DNA of 64,000 nucleotides, taken from assembly GCF_000482245.1 (NCBI RefSeq), contig NZ_AWNH01000059.1, forward strand, positions 21,637 to 85,636, given 5' to 3'. Both the position numbers and the translations under genes were made by a program. The notes under the pieces are model-generated. The model saw only the letters and a program-made list of their open reading frames with translations, was not told the origin of the DNA and ran no database searches. Position 1 is the first letter of the stretch. Every line of letters begins with the position of its first letter. The stretch is from Leptolyngbya sp. Heron Island J (GTDB lineage Bacteria; Cyanobacteriota; Cyanobacteriia; Phormidesmidales; Phormidesmidaceae). Positions 9,875 through 17,405 of this stretch are shown in pieces.

Positions 9875-9976
9875 ACCGCTGCTGCTTTGAGGCTGAACTG
9901 CTCTAGAAGCAGTGCTCTAGAAGCAGTGCAAGTTAGTCCAGAGCTTACAGATGAAATCATGCCGAGGCTCAGCAAC
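9875..9976 (+). repeat. Dispersed repeat, copy F, with an internal 14-bp duplication
   Basis: It runs from ACCGCTGCTGCTTTGAGGCTGA to CCGAGGCTCAGCAAC. It is longer than the others because CTCTAGAAGCAGTG occurs twice in a row (about 9901-9928). The rest matches copies A and E, including GCTTACAGATGAAATCAT. Confidence 0.7.
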
Positions 9977-10180
9977 GCTCAAAATTTGGCAGGTAGCGGT
10001 GACCGTAAGCTGCCCGGCTTTACCACGAAAATGAAACCGCTATAAGGAAAACCAAGCACCGCCAGCGACCTCACATATCATTAAGGCGACTCACTTACAG
10101 GCGACTCACTTAGATTTTCTATATCTGCTCAGTTGGTCTTGGCAAATCAGTTGCATTTTACACTCAAAAGAATAATAATT

Positions 10181-10190
10181 TGTCTAGACA
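10181..10190. promoter_or_regulatory. Perfect palindrome TGTCTAGACA upstream of phnG: HutC/PhnF-type operator candidate
   Basis: The site fits the yGTmTAkACr consensus described for HutC-subfamily GntR regulators, to which PhnF belongs. The same core occurs upstream of phnM at 16171-16182. No GntR gene lies in the window, so the regulator would be encoded elsewhere. Confidence 0.5.
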
Positions 10191-10200
10191 TCTACACAAA

Positions 10201-10228
10201 TTTAACAAGCGGTTAAGGCTTGATTAAG
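10201..10228 (-). promoter_or_regulatory. Pho-box-like array just before phnG
   Basis: Read on the minus strand, three 8-mers with 3-bp spacers can be seen: CTTAATCA, CTTAACCG and GTTAAATT. The first two resemble the cyanobacterial PyTTAAPyPy(T/A) Pho-box repeat. The third is weak. The array ends 2 bp before the phnG ATG and reads away from it, an odd position for an activator site. SphR control is therefore only a suggestion. Confidence 0.35.
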
Positions 10229-10230
10229 TC

Positions 10231-10683
10231 ATGGTAAAAGCAGCACAACAACCATCTAGAGCCGTCTGGATGTCAACCTTAGCTAAAGCACCGCTGCCCC
10301 TACTGGAACAGTGTTTTGCCACCCTCGATGATGTGCCTGAGTATGGATTTTTGCGATCGCCCGAAGTGGGCCTAGCCATGGTAAGAGCAAGAGCGGAAGG
10401 AACCGGACAGCCCTTTAATTTGGGCGAGATCACCCTGACCCGGTGTGTCGTGCAGCTGGGTGAACTGACGGGTTTTGGCTACGTGGCGGGGCGTTCAAAA
10501 CGTCATGCGGAGTTGGCGGCTCTGTGCGATGGGCTACTACAGCACCCTGATTGGCATACCCAGGTACAGATGCAGGTGATTACCCCGCTATACGCAGCCG
10601 CTCAGGCCAAGCGAGAACAAGACGCCGCTGAAGTCGAGTCCACCCGCGTGAACTTTTTTACGATGTTGCGAGGGGAGAGCTAA
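10231..10683 (+). CDS. phnG: C-P lyase subunit PhnG
   Basis: This 150-residue subunit belongs to the carbon-phosphorus lyase core (PhnGHIJ), which with PhnI, PhnH and PhnL installs the ribosyl-triphosphate on phosphonates. It matches E. coli PhnG along its length: WMSTLAKA near residue 13, LGEITLTRCVVQL, GFGYVAGRSKRHAELAALCD, and the end VNFFTMLRGES (VDFFTMVRGD in E. coli). The start at 10231 aligns with the family N-terminus. It is the first gene of the phn operon and is followed after 2 bp by phnH. Confidence 0.95.
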   Translation: MVKAAQQPSRAVWMSTLAKAPLPLLEQCFATLDDVPEYGFLRSPEVGLAMVRARAEGTGQPFNLGEITLTRCVVQLGELTGFGYVAGRSKRHAELAALCDGLLQHPDWHTQVQMQVITPLYAAAQAKREQDAAEVESTRVNFFTMLRGES

Positions 10684-10685
10684 CT

Positions 10686-11282
10686 ATGGTTACCCAATTG
10701 ACCGGATTTACTGATGCTGTTCACGATGCCCAGAAAACATTTCGAGCTCTGTTGGATGCCCTGGCGAGACCTGGTATGGTGAAAACAACGGTGGCGACAA
10801 CACCCCCCACTGGTCTAGAACCCAGCTGTGCCGCTGCCTGTTTAACACTGTTAGATTTAGAAACAAGAGTGTGGCTGCAGCCAGGTTTCTCCGAAGCGGT
10901 GCGGTCATGGCTGGTGTTTCACACTGGCTGTCGGTTTACCGATGTCCCGCGTGCAGCTGATTTTGCTGTGATTTGGCAGCTGGCGACCGCACCGGATTTG
11001 GCTGAATTCTCCTGGGGAACGGCTGAATATCCAGAGGCTTCTACCTCATTATTAATCCAATTGCCTGAGTTAACAGGCGGAGTTCCTGTAACGTTACAAG
11101 GTCCAGGAATTTTACAGAATATTGACGTCAGTTTGCCTCTACCCACAACAGTCTGGCAGCGTTGGCAGACAATGACAGCAGAGTACCCCCTGGGGCTCGA
11201 CTGCTGGTATTTTGCTCAGAATCAGTTAATTGGACTCCCCCGCACGGCAAAACCGATAACAGAATTGCCAGGGGCACTATGA
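10686..11282 (+). CDS. phnH: C-P lyase subunit PhnH
   Basis: This 198-residue subunit completes the PhnGHIJ core complex needed for phosphonate breakdown. Typical features are the N-terminal AQKTFRALLDALARPGMV, the central LETRVWLQP, and GPGI. Length agrees with E. coli PhnH (194 residues). It starts 2 bp after phnG, and its TGA overlaps the ATG of the next gene (ATGA), so translation is probably coupled. Confidence 0.95.
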   Translation: MVTQLTGFTDAVHDAQKTFRALLDALARPGMVKTTVATTPPTGLEPSCAAACLTLLDLETRVWLQPGFSEAVRSWLVFHTGCRFTDVPRAADFAVIWQLATAPDLAEFSWGTAEYPEASTSLLIQLPELTGGVPVTLQGPGILQNIDVSLPLPTTVWQRWQTMTAEYPLGLDCWYFAQNQLIGLPRTAKPITELPGAL

Positions 11283-11725
11283 CGCTAACAATTCGTCCTG
11301 GCACTATCGATGATCTGCCCCAGGTTCTGGCCTTGTACAACCACTCAGGGTTGGAGCATGCTACAACTTTGACTTTAGCCGATATTGAGAAGTGGTTTGC
11401 ACAGATGCAAAAGTATCCTAGCTATACCCTGTGGGTCGCTTGTTTGGCCGAGAGAGTAGTAGGTACATTTGCGTTGTTGATTATGGATAATCTGGTTCAT
11501 CACAGTAGTCCATCTGGCATCGTTGAAGCGGTTGGTGTGGCTGCTGATTTACAGGGTCAGGGGATTGGTCGGCAGATGATGGAGGTTGCGATCGCCCAGT
11601 GTCGTGCTGCCGGATGTTATAAACTCACCATTTCCACCAACCTGCGCAGAAAATCCGCCCATGCCTTTTACGAATCCTTAGGATTCACCAAACATGGATA
11701 CAGCTATCGAGTTGAGTTGAGTTGA
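11279..11725 (+). CDS. phnO: GNAT acetyltransferase, PhnO-like
   Basis: This 148-residue GNAT-family N-acetyltransferase has the acetyl-CoA-binding loop in DLQGQGIGRQMMEVA and a C-terminal FYESLGFTKHGYSY. In phn operons PhnO acetylates aminoalkylphosphonates, which is thought to prevent toxicity or widen the lyase substrate range. That role here is inferred from position. I chose the ATG at 11279 because it overlaps the phnH stop (ATGA) and directly precedes LTIRPGTIDD, the usual GNAT start. A longer frame from 11162 lies inside phnH. The last codons are built from a GAGTT microsatellite. Confidence 0.8.
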   Translation: MTLTIRPGTIDDLPQVLALYNHSGLEHATTLTLADIEKWFAQMQKYPSYTLWVACLAERVVGTFALLIMDNLVHHSSPSGIVEAVGVAADLQGQGIGRQMMEVAIAQCRAAGCYKLTISTNLRRKSAHAFYESLGFTKHGYSYRVELS

Positions 11726-11730
11726 GTTGA
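11709..11730 (+). repeat. GAGTT microsatellite across the phnO stop codon
   Basis: Four GAGTT units in a row followed by GA encode the final VELS and TGA of phnO. Gain or loss of units would change the reading frame and the C-terminus, or the spacing to phnI 31 bp downstream. Confidence 0.8.
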
Positions 11731-11756
11731 GCTAACAAACCCATCAGGAGAGAATT

Positions 11757-12998
11757 ATGCCCTACGTTGCAGTCAAAGGTGGAGAACAGGCCATTCGCAA
11801 TGCCGAAGCCTTACTTAAGGCCAAGCGGCGTGGTGATCAGAACGTGCCCGAGCTTTCCCTGGAGCAGATCAAGCAACAGATGCAGCTGGCGGTAAACCGA
11901 GTGATGGCTGAAGGCAGTTTGTACGATCCGGACCTGGCAGCGCTGGCCATTAAACAGTCCTGGGGAGATTTAGTGGAAGCGGCCTTTTTGTTGCGGGCCT
12001 ATCGAACAACGCTACCCCGTCTTTATTACAGTCAGCCGTTAGATACCAACACCATGGCAATTCAGCGGCGTATTTCTGCCATCTTTAAGGATGCTCCCGG
12101 TGGACAAAAGCTAGGCCCCACATTTGACTATATTCATCGCCTGTTGGATTTTAAGCTGGCCGCTGAGGATAATAGGTTTCCGGCACCTGTGGGTGAGGCG
12201 GATATGGACGAGACAACGCCTCGGGTTGCCCATATGTTGGCGCAGGAGGGGTTGGTGTCTCCGCCTGGAGCAGCGGGTAATGGAGCGGCGGGTAATGGGG
12301 CTCAAACAGGAAGCAATAAATCTGGGACGGGGAGAATTACCCACCCTACAGGGGATAACGTTAATCAAGAGCCGAATGCTGAACCGTTTGATATTACGCG
12401 ACAGTCGTTGACGACACCCACCCATCGAGATGCGCGTCTGCAGAATTTGGCCCGTGCCGACGAAGGCTTTTTGTTGTCTATGGCCTATTCCACCCAGCGA
12501 GGCTATGGCAAAAATCATCCCTTTGCAGGTGAGGTGCGCATGGGAGAAGTGGAGGTGGTGATTTGCCCTGAAGAGTTGGGGTTTGAAATTGCGATCGCTG
12601 ATATTACTGTCACTGAAGTGCAAATGGTGAACCAGTTTAAGGGTAGCAAAGAAATTCCGCCCCAGTTTACCCAAGGCTACGGCCTCACCTTTGGTTATAA
12701 CGAGCGTAAGGCAATGGCCATGGCCCTAGTCGACCGAGCACTGCAGGCTAAGGATTTAGGTGAGTCGCTAGATGGCCCCGCCCAGGATGAAGAATTTGTT
12801 CTGTTCCATTCTGACAATATTGAAGCACAAGGTTTTGTGCAACACCTGAAACTGCCCCATTACATCGATTTTCAAGCAGAGCTAAATCTGATTCGTAAGC
12901 TACGTAGTGATTATGAACAAGCAAAGGACTTAGGCAAACCCCCCGTGGTAAAAGCCGAGAATAATGCTCCTAATTCTCAAGAGATAACAACGGCATGA
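11757..12998 (+). CDS. phnI: C-P lyase subunit PhnI with an internal insertion
   Basis: PhnI is the nucleosidase-like subunit of C-P lyase that helps displace adenine from ATP to form the phosphonate ribosyl-triphosphate. The N-terminus (MPYVAVKGGEQAIRNAEALL) and the blocks AYSTQRGYGKNHPFAGEVR and PEELGFEI are typical. At 413 residues it is about 60 longer than E. coli PhnI. The extra length sits near residues 170-215 and is low-complexity (GAAGNGAAGNGAQTGS), probably a linker. GGAGA lies 5 bp before the ATG. It precedes phnJ by 72 bp. Confidence 0.95.
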   Translation: MPYVAVKGGEQAIRNAEALLKAKRRGDQNVPELSLEQIKQQMQLAVNRVMAEGSLYDPDLAALAIKQSWGDLVEAAFLLRAYRTTLPRLYYSQPLDTNTMAIQRRISAIFKDAPGGQKLGPTFDYIHRLLDFKLAAEDNRFPAPVGEADMDETTPRVAHMLAQEGLVSPPGAAGNGAAGNGAQTGSNKSGTGRITHPTGDNVNQEPNAEPFDITRQSLTTPTHRDARLQNLARADEGFLLSMAYSTQRGYGKNHPFAGEVRMGEVEVVICPEELGFEIAIADITVTEVQMVNQFKGSKEIPPQFTQGYGLTFGYNERKAMAMALVDRALQAKDLGESLDGPAQDEEFVLFHSDNIEAQGFVQHLKLPHYIDFQAELNLIRKLRSDYEQAKDLGKPPVVKAENNAPNSQEITTA

Positions 12999-13070
12999 TT
13001 AGCAGCAATTAATTGTCCAGGGCAGGTACAAGACCAACCCAAACCGTTTCTTTTTCATTCCTACCAATCT

Positions 13071-13973
13071 ATGACCTCTCCTGTTTCCCCTGATTTATCT
13101 CCACCTTTTAACCCAGAGCCAGGGTTCAATTTTGCCTATCTGGACGAGCAAACCAAACGTTCTGTCCGTCGTGCCATTCTGAAGGCTGTTGCTATTCCGG
13201 GTCACCAAATCCCCTTTAGCTCGCGGGAAATGCCGATGTCCTATGGCTGGGGGACCGGGGGGATTCAAGTAACGGCTTCGGTTATCGGTCAAGAGGATAC
13301 CTTAAAGGTAATCGACCAGGGCGCTGATGATACTACTAACGCGGTTAATATCCGGCGTTTTTTTAAGAAGGTGTGCGGTGTGGCCACCACTGAACGCACT
13401 GAGGAGGCCACGCTAATTCAAACCCGCCACCGGATTCCTGAAACTCCACTCAAAGAAGGACAGGTATTTGTCTATCAGGTACCAATGCCGGAGCCGCTGT
13501 ATTTTATTGAGCCATCTCGGACTGAGGCCAACAAAATGCATGGGCTAGAAGAATATGGTCCCATGTATGTCAAGCTCTATGAGGATATTACTAAATTTGG
13601 TCGAATTTCTCTCGCCTATGACTATCCGGTGATGGTACATGAACGGTACTTGATGAACCCCAGCCCGATCCCCCGATTTGATAATCCTAAAATGGATACA
13701 AACCCAGCACTGCAGCTATTTGGGGCCGGGCGAGAGAAACGAATTTATGCCATACCACCTTACACCAAAGTAAAAAGTCTGGACTTTGAGGATCATCCAT
13801 TTTCCGTAGAGAACTGGGAGCAGCCCTGTGAGTTTTGTGGGGCGACCGACAGTTATTTAGATGAGGTGGTAATTAATGACCAGGGAGATCGCATGTGGAT
13901 TTGTTCGGATACGGACTACTGCGAACAGCGACAGCGGGAACAGTCGGGCAGTGTGCAAAAGCTGGGTCAATAG
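13071..13973 (+). CDS. phnJ: C-P lyase catalytic subunit PhnJ (radical SAM)
   Basis: PhnJ cleaves the C-P bond of the ribosyl phosphonate using a 4Fe-4S cluster and S-adenosylmethionine. The protein has 300 residues. Its C-terminal cysteines C253, C256, C278 and C284 have spacing CX2CX21CX5C, as in E. coli PhnJ, where the first three bind the cluster and the last forms the thiyl radical. The glycyl-radical region GWGTGG is at residues 59-64. All catalytic residues appear intact, so the operon should be functional. Confidence 0.96.
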   Translation: MTSPVSPDLSPPFNPEPGFNFAYLDEQTKRSVRRAILKAVAIPGHQIPFSSREMPMSYGWGTGGIQVTASVIGQEDTLKVIDQGADDTTNAVNIRRFFKKVCGVATTERTEEATLIQTRHRIPETPLKEGQVFVYQVPMPEPLYFIEPSRTEANKMHGLEEYGPMYVKLYEDITKFGRISLAYDYPVMVHERYLMNPSPIPRFDNPKMDTNPALQLFGAGREKRIYAIPPYTKVKSLDFEDHPFSVENWEQPCEFCGATDSYLDEVVINDQGDRMWICSDTDYCEQRQREQSGSVQKLGQ

Positions 13974-13985
13974 GAGAAATAATCT

Positions 13986-14756
13986 ATGCAGCCGCTACTG
14001 AGAGTTAACAATTTGAGTAAAGACTATGGGGCGTTGAGGGCATGCGATCGCATCTCCTTTAATCTTTACCCTGGCCAGGTGCTCGGTATTATTGGCGAGT
14101 CCGGCTCAGGCAAAAGCACCCTGCTCGCCAGCATTGCCGGTCATGTCTCCTTCGACGATGGTGAAGTACTCTATTGTAATCGAGACAACAACCTCATTAA
14201 CCTGCGCACCCTGCCTGAACCTCGGCGGCGTCAGCTAATGAAAACCGAATGGGGCTTTGTCCGCCAGAATCCCCGTGATGGGCTGCGTATGACCGTTACT
14301 GCCGGGGCTAACATTGGCGAACGGTTGTTAGACGTCGGCCAGCGTCACTATGGCAACATTCGCACCGAAGCTCTGCAGTGGCTGAACGAAGTTGAGATTC
14401 CTGAAAACCGCATTGATAACTTTCCCAATACCTTTTCCGGTGGGATGCAACAGCGGCTGCAGCTGGCTCGCATCCTGGTCACTCGCCCTCGGATTGTGCT
14501 GATGGACGAACCCACAGGGGGGCTGGATGTCTCGGTTCAGGCCAGACTGTTGGATCTGATGCGATCGCTAGTCCGCACCCTTGACCTCAGTGTGATTTTG
14601 GTCACCCATGATATTGGCGTTGTGCGGCTGTTGGCCCATCGGCTGATGGTGATGCAAAACGGTCAGGTCGTCGAAGCTGGACTCACCGACCAGGTATTGG
14701 ATGATCCCCAGCATCCCTATACACAACAACTGGTCAATGCCACATTAGTACCTTAG
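13986..14756 (+). CDS. phnK: C-P lyase ATP-binding protein PhnK
   Basis: PhnK is an ABC-type ATPase that docks onto the PhnGHIJ core and is not a transporter component. The 256-residue protein has Walker A GESGSGKST, a Q-loop in WGFVRQNPRDGLRM, signature FSGGMQQRLQLARIL, Walker B IVLMDEPTGGLD and an H-loop in LVTHDIGV. The NPRDGLRM element after the Q-loop is typical of PhnK rather than of oligopeptide transporters. It starts 12 bp after phnJ with AGGAGA upstream. Confidence 0.95.
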   Translation: MQPLLRVNNLSKDYGALRACDRISFNLYPGQVLGIIGESGSGKSTLLASIAGHVSFDDGEVLYCNRDNNLINLRTLPEPRRRQLMKTEWGFVRQNPRDGLRMTVTAGANIGERLLDVGQRHYGNIRTEALQWLNEVEIPENRIDNFPNTFSGGMQQRLQLARILVTRPRIVLMDEPTGGLDVSVQARLLDLMRSLVRTLDLSVILVTHDIGVVRLLAHRLMVMQNGQVVEAGLTDQVLDDPQHPYTQQLVNATLVP

Positions 14757-14761
14757 GAAAT

Positions 14762-15487
14762 ATGAAAACCTTACAAGTCTTATCTTCACCAACAGCTCCC
14801 ACCAACACGACAGCACTGCTGCAGGCAGACCAGCTCTATAAAAACTTTGTTCTCCACCATCAGGGGGGTGTACAACTACCCGTTCTCAAAGGTGTTTCTC
14901 TGACTGTTCACCCCGGTGAATGTGTGGCGCTCCAGGGAGCCTCAGGATCAGGAAAATCCACATTTATGCGATCGCTCTACGCTAACTATCGCATCGACAG
15001 TGGCTCTATCTGGATCAAGCACCAGGATCATTGGGTTGACCTACCAAAATTAGAAGCACACGACCTGATTGAAGTCCGTCAGCATACCCTCGGCTATGTC
15101 AGTCAGTTTCTGCGTGTGATTCCTCGGGTGCCAGCCGTCGATGTGGCGGCAGACCCCCTAATGGAGCTGGGGATGGATATGGAGGAGGCTAAGGCTAAAG
15201 TGCAAAACTTGTTCTCTCGACTGAATTTATCAGAACGACTGTGGGAACTATCACCGACTACGTTTTCCGGGGGTGAAAAACAGCGGGTGAACATCGCTCG
15301 GGCTTTCTCAGTTAACTACCCGATTCTGCTACTCGATGAACCCACATCTGCCCTGGATGCAGCTAACCGCGAAGTCGTGATGCAGTTAATCGAAGAACGT
15401 AAAGCCCAGGGCTGTGCCATGGTGGGCATTTTCCATGATGACGAAGTGCGGGAAAGGGTTTGCGATCGCACCCTTAGCTTTGGCTAA
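14762..15487 (+). CDS. phnL: C-P lyase ATP-binding protein PhnL
   Basis: PhnL is the second ABC-type ATPase of the C-P lyase system. Working with PhnGHI it supports transfer of ribosyl-triphosphate to phosphonate. The 241-residue protein has Walker A GASGSGKST, then GYVSQFLRVIPRVPAVDVAA (a stretch highly characteristic of PhnL), signature FSGGEKQRVNIARAF, and Walker B ILLLDEPTSALD. It begins 5 bp after phnK and ends the first phn unit. Its stop overlaps the stop of the antisense gene by 4 bp. Confidence 0.95.
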   Translation: MKTLQVLSSPTAPTNTTALLQADQLYKNFVLHHQGGVQLPVLKGVSLTVHPGECVALQGASGSGKSTFMRSLYANYRIDSGSIWIKHQDHWVDLPKLEAHDLIEVRQHTLGYVSQFLRVIPRVPAVDVAADPLMELGMDMEEAKAKVQNLFSRLNLSERLWELSPTTFSGGEKQRVNIARAFSVNYPILLLDEPTSALDAANREVVMQLIEERKAQGCAMVGIFHDDEVRERVCDRTLSFG

Positions 15488-16110
15488 TCCTCAACTGTTT
15501 TGTTAGTCAAAATAGCCACCAGAATATTCATCAGTAGTTCCACATCTGCAGGTACCCGATATAACTCTAAATCTTGAGAAATTTTCTTTTGCTGTCGATC
15601 CAGCACAGCAAACTGCCAGATCCGTCCAATTGATACTGCACCATAAAGGAGGTTCCCCGCCGATGCATCCGTCACCTTATCCAAAGCAATCAGCTCAGCC
15701 GCTAGCTGCTTAAAGCCTCGCTCCAGATTTTCATCTTTAGCCTCAATAATCAGCAAACTATCCCCCGACTGGAGATAGTAATCTAACAGCCCCTTAAGCT
15801 GCTCGGTGGCCTTGAGAGAATAGCTTACCTTAACCTTGACATGGATCAGGTGAACCAGCTCTAAAACCAAGGGCGCAATCAAAAACTCCCGACGGGCTGA
15901 TTCACTATCCAACGTGACGAACGGCAAACTCTCTTCCAGACGCTCTCTAAGTCGGTCAATCGTTTCTACTGGCTTTTCTGATTGAGGCAACACCAACGAT
16001 GTCAGCTCAAAACTATACCCAAAATGAGTGACGATATCTTCCAGATAATAATTCAGTTTGAAATAATCCGAAAAATAACAGGACTCCGGAAGTTCAATTA
16101 TTTGGGCCAT
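15484..16110 (-). CDS. Cyanobacterial hypothetical with a PD-(D/E)XK nuclease-like core
   Basis: This 208-residue protein has no assigned function that I recognise. The middle resembles a restriction-endonuclease-like fold: an acidic helix SARREFLIAPLVLELV, then LLDYYLQSGDSLLIIEAKDE (D followed by ExK) and GFKQLAAELIAL. Such proteins are common as hypotheticals in cyanobacteria. It is antisense to the flanking phn genes and separates phnL from phnM, overlapping phnL by 4 bp. Its promoter must share the 127-bp region before phnM. A DNA-processing role is only inferred from the fold. Confidence 0.65.
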   Translation of the reverse strand: MAQIIELPESCYFSDYFKLNYYLEDIVTHFGYSFELTSLVLPQSEKPVETIDRLRERLEESLPFVTLDSESARREFLIAPLVLELVHLIHVKVKVSYSLKATEQLKGLLDYYLQSGDSLLIIEAKDENLERGFKQLAAELIALDKVTDASAGNLLYGAVSIGRIWQFAVLDRQQKKISQDLELYRVPADVELLMNILVAILTNKTVED

Positions 16111-16170
16111 TTTCTATCTCCTAATCCTAAAGATAACGTTAACTTAACCTTGGTTCGATATTAGTTGGAG

Positions 16171-16182
16171 ATGTCTAGACAT
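16171..16182. promoter_or_regulatory. Perfect palindrome ATGTCTAGACAT before phnM: second HutC/PhnF-type operator candidate
   Basis: This 12-bp perfect palindrome contains the same TGTCTAGACA core as the site before phnG. It lies in the divergent region between the nuclease-fold gene and phnM, 55 bp upstream of the phnM ATG. Sharing by two phn units supports a common regulator. Confidence 0.55.
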
Positions 16183-16237
16183 TTCCGAGATCTAACTGGT
16201 AGAGCCATCCTTTCGACACCCCTAGCCCCTAAGCCCC

Positions 16238-17374
16238 ATGACTGAAACCATCTATACCAATTATCGCCTGCAGCTTCTTGATCAGGAGATCCTCGGCACG
16301 CTTGTTATCAAAGACGGCATGATTGCAGACATTCAGCCAGGCATCGTCGCCCAGGGGCACAATGGCCAGGGTGACTACCTGCTGCCCGGTTTGATTGAGC
16401 TGCATACCGACAATCTGGAGCGATGTATGTCGCCCCGTCCTAAGGTGAATTGGCCCTTGGATGTCGCCGCCGTACATCATGATCGAGATTTGGCTGGGGC
16501 TGGTATCACTACCGTTTGTGATGCTATCTCCATTGGTGACCTCACACCGGGTTCCCTACGTATGACCCAGTTTGGCCCCATGATTGACACGATTTATCAC
16601 GGTCAGAGTAATGGGCGATTTTCGGTAGACCATCGTCTACATCTACGGTGTGAGCTGGGATATAACCAGGTTTATGATCTGGTGGAAACCTATGCAGACC
16701 ACCCGCTGTTGTCGTTGTTGTCGTTGATGGATCACACACCGGGACAGCGACAGTTTGTCAAAATTGATAAATATAAAGAGTATTATCAGGGTAAACATGG
16801 GGTGACGGCGGACGAGATGGATGGCTTTATTCGCGATCGCATCGCTGCCCAACAGCTCCACGCCGTCGACAATCGCCGCCAGCTGGTGGAACTGGCCCAA
16901 CAACAAAATATTTGTCTGGCCAGTCACGATGATGCCACCCCAGAACATGTCCAGGAAGCCGTTGAGGACGGAGCCGCCATTGCCGAATTTCCCACAACAT
17001 TGGATGCGGCCAAAGCCGCCCACAGTCATGGGCTACAGGTTTTAATGGGAGCCCCCAATTTGATCTTAGGCGGGTCTCATTCCGGCAATGTATCCGCCAT
17101 GGATTTAGTCGAGCGAGACTTAGCCGATATTATCTCCTCAGACTATGTGCCCCAAAGTTTAGTACAAGCGATGTTCCTGATTGTGGATAGGGCTCAAGTA
17201 CCGCTCCACAAAGCAATGCGTCTGTTTACCTTGAATCCAGCTCAGGCAATCGGTTTGGATTGCGATCGCGGCAGTCTGGAAATAGGCAAACGGGCCGACA
17301 TAATTACCCTGCACCATGACGGTGTGGTACCCCGACTGACATCTGTTGTGTGTCAAGGAAAGCGTATTGCCTAA
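16238..17374 (+). CDS. phnM: Ribosyl-phosphonate triphosphate diphosphatase PhnM
   Basis: PhnM, an amidohydrolase-superfamily enzyme, removes pyrophosphate from alpha-D-ribose-1-methylphosphonate-5-triphosphate before PhnJ acts. The 378-residue length matches E. coli PhnM. The N-terminal metal region is PGLIELHTDNLERCMSPRP. The ASHDDATPEHV and GAPNLILGGSHSGNV blocks and the end LTLNPAQAIGLDCDRGSLEIGKRADI are typical. It heads a second unit with the PhnZ-like and GpdQ-like genes. The TGTCTAGACA palindrome lies upstream. Confidence 0.95.
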   Translation: MTETIYTNYRLQLLDQEILGTLVIKDGMIADIQPGIVAQGHNGQGDYLLPGLIELHTDNLERCMSPRPKVNWPLDVAAVHHDRDLAGAGITTVCDAISIGDLTPGSLRMTQFGPMIDTIYHGQSNGRFSVDHRLHLRCELGYNQVYDLVETYADHPLLSLLSLMDHTPGQRQFVKIDKYKEYYQGKHGVTADEMDGFIRDRIAAQQLHAVDNRRQLVELAQQQNICLASHDDATPEHVQEAVEDGAAIAEFPTTLDAAKAAHSHGLQVLMGAPNLILGGSHSGNVSAMDLVERDLADIISSDYVPQSLVQAMFLIVDRAQVPLHKAMRLFTLNPAQAIGLDCDRGSLEIGKRADIITLHHDGVVPRLTSVVCQGKRIA

Positions 17375-17405
17375 TCCACCCATCCACCCATCCACACCCT
17401 TTCCC

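Noticed and set aside
12111..12674. 188-codon antisense frame inside phnI
   Set aside because: It is fully contained in a gene with strong homology, and its translation is basic and low-similarity as expected for a shadow.
16131..16150. CTTAACCT-like word as a Pho box before phnM
   Set aside because: Only one good unit is present. The neighbouring TTAAC words are not at the 11-bp period needed for a Pho box.
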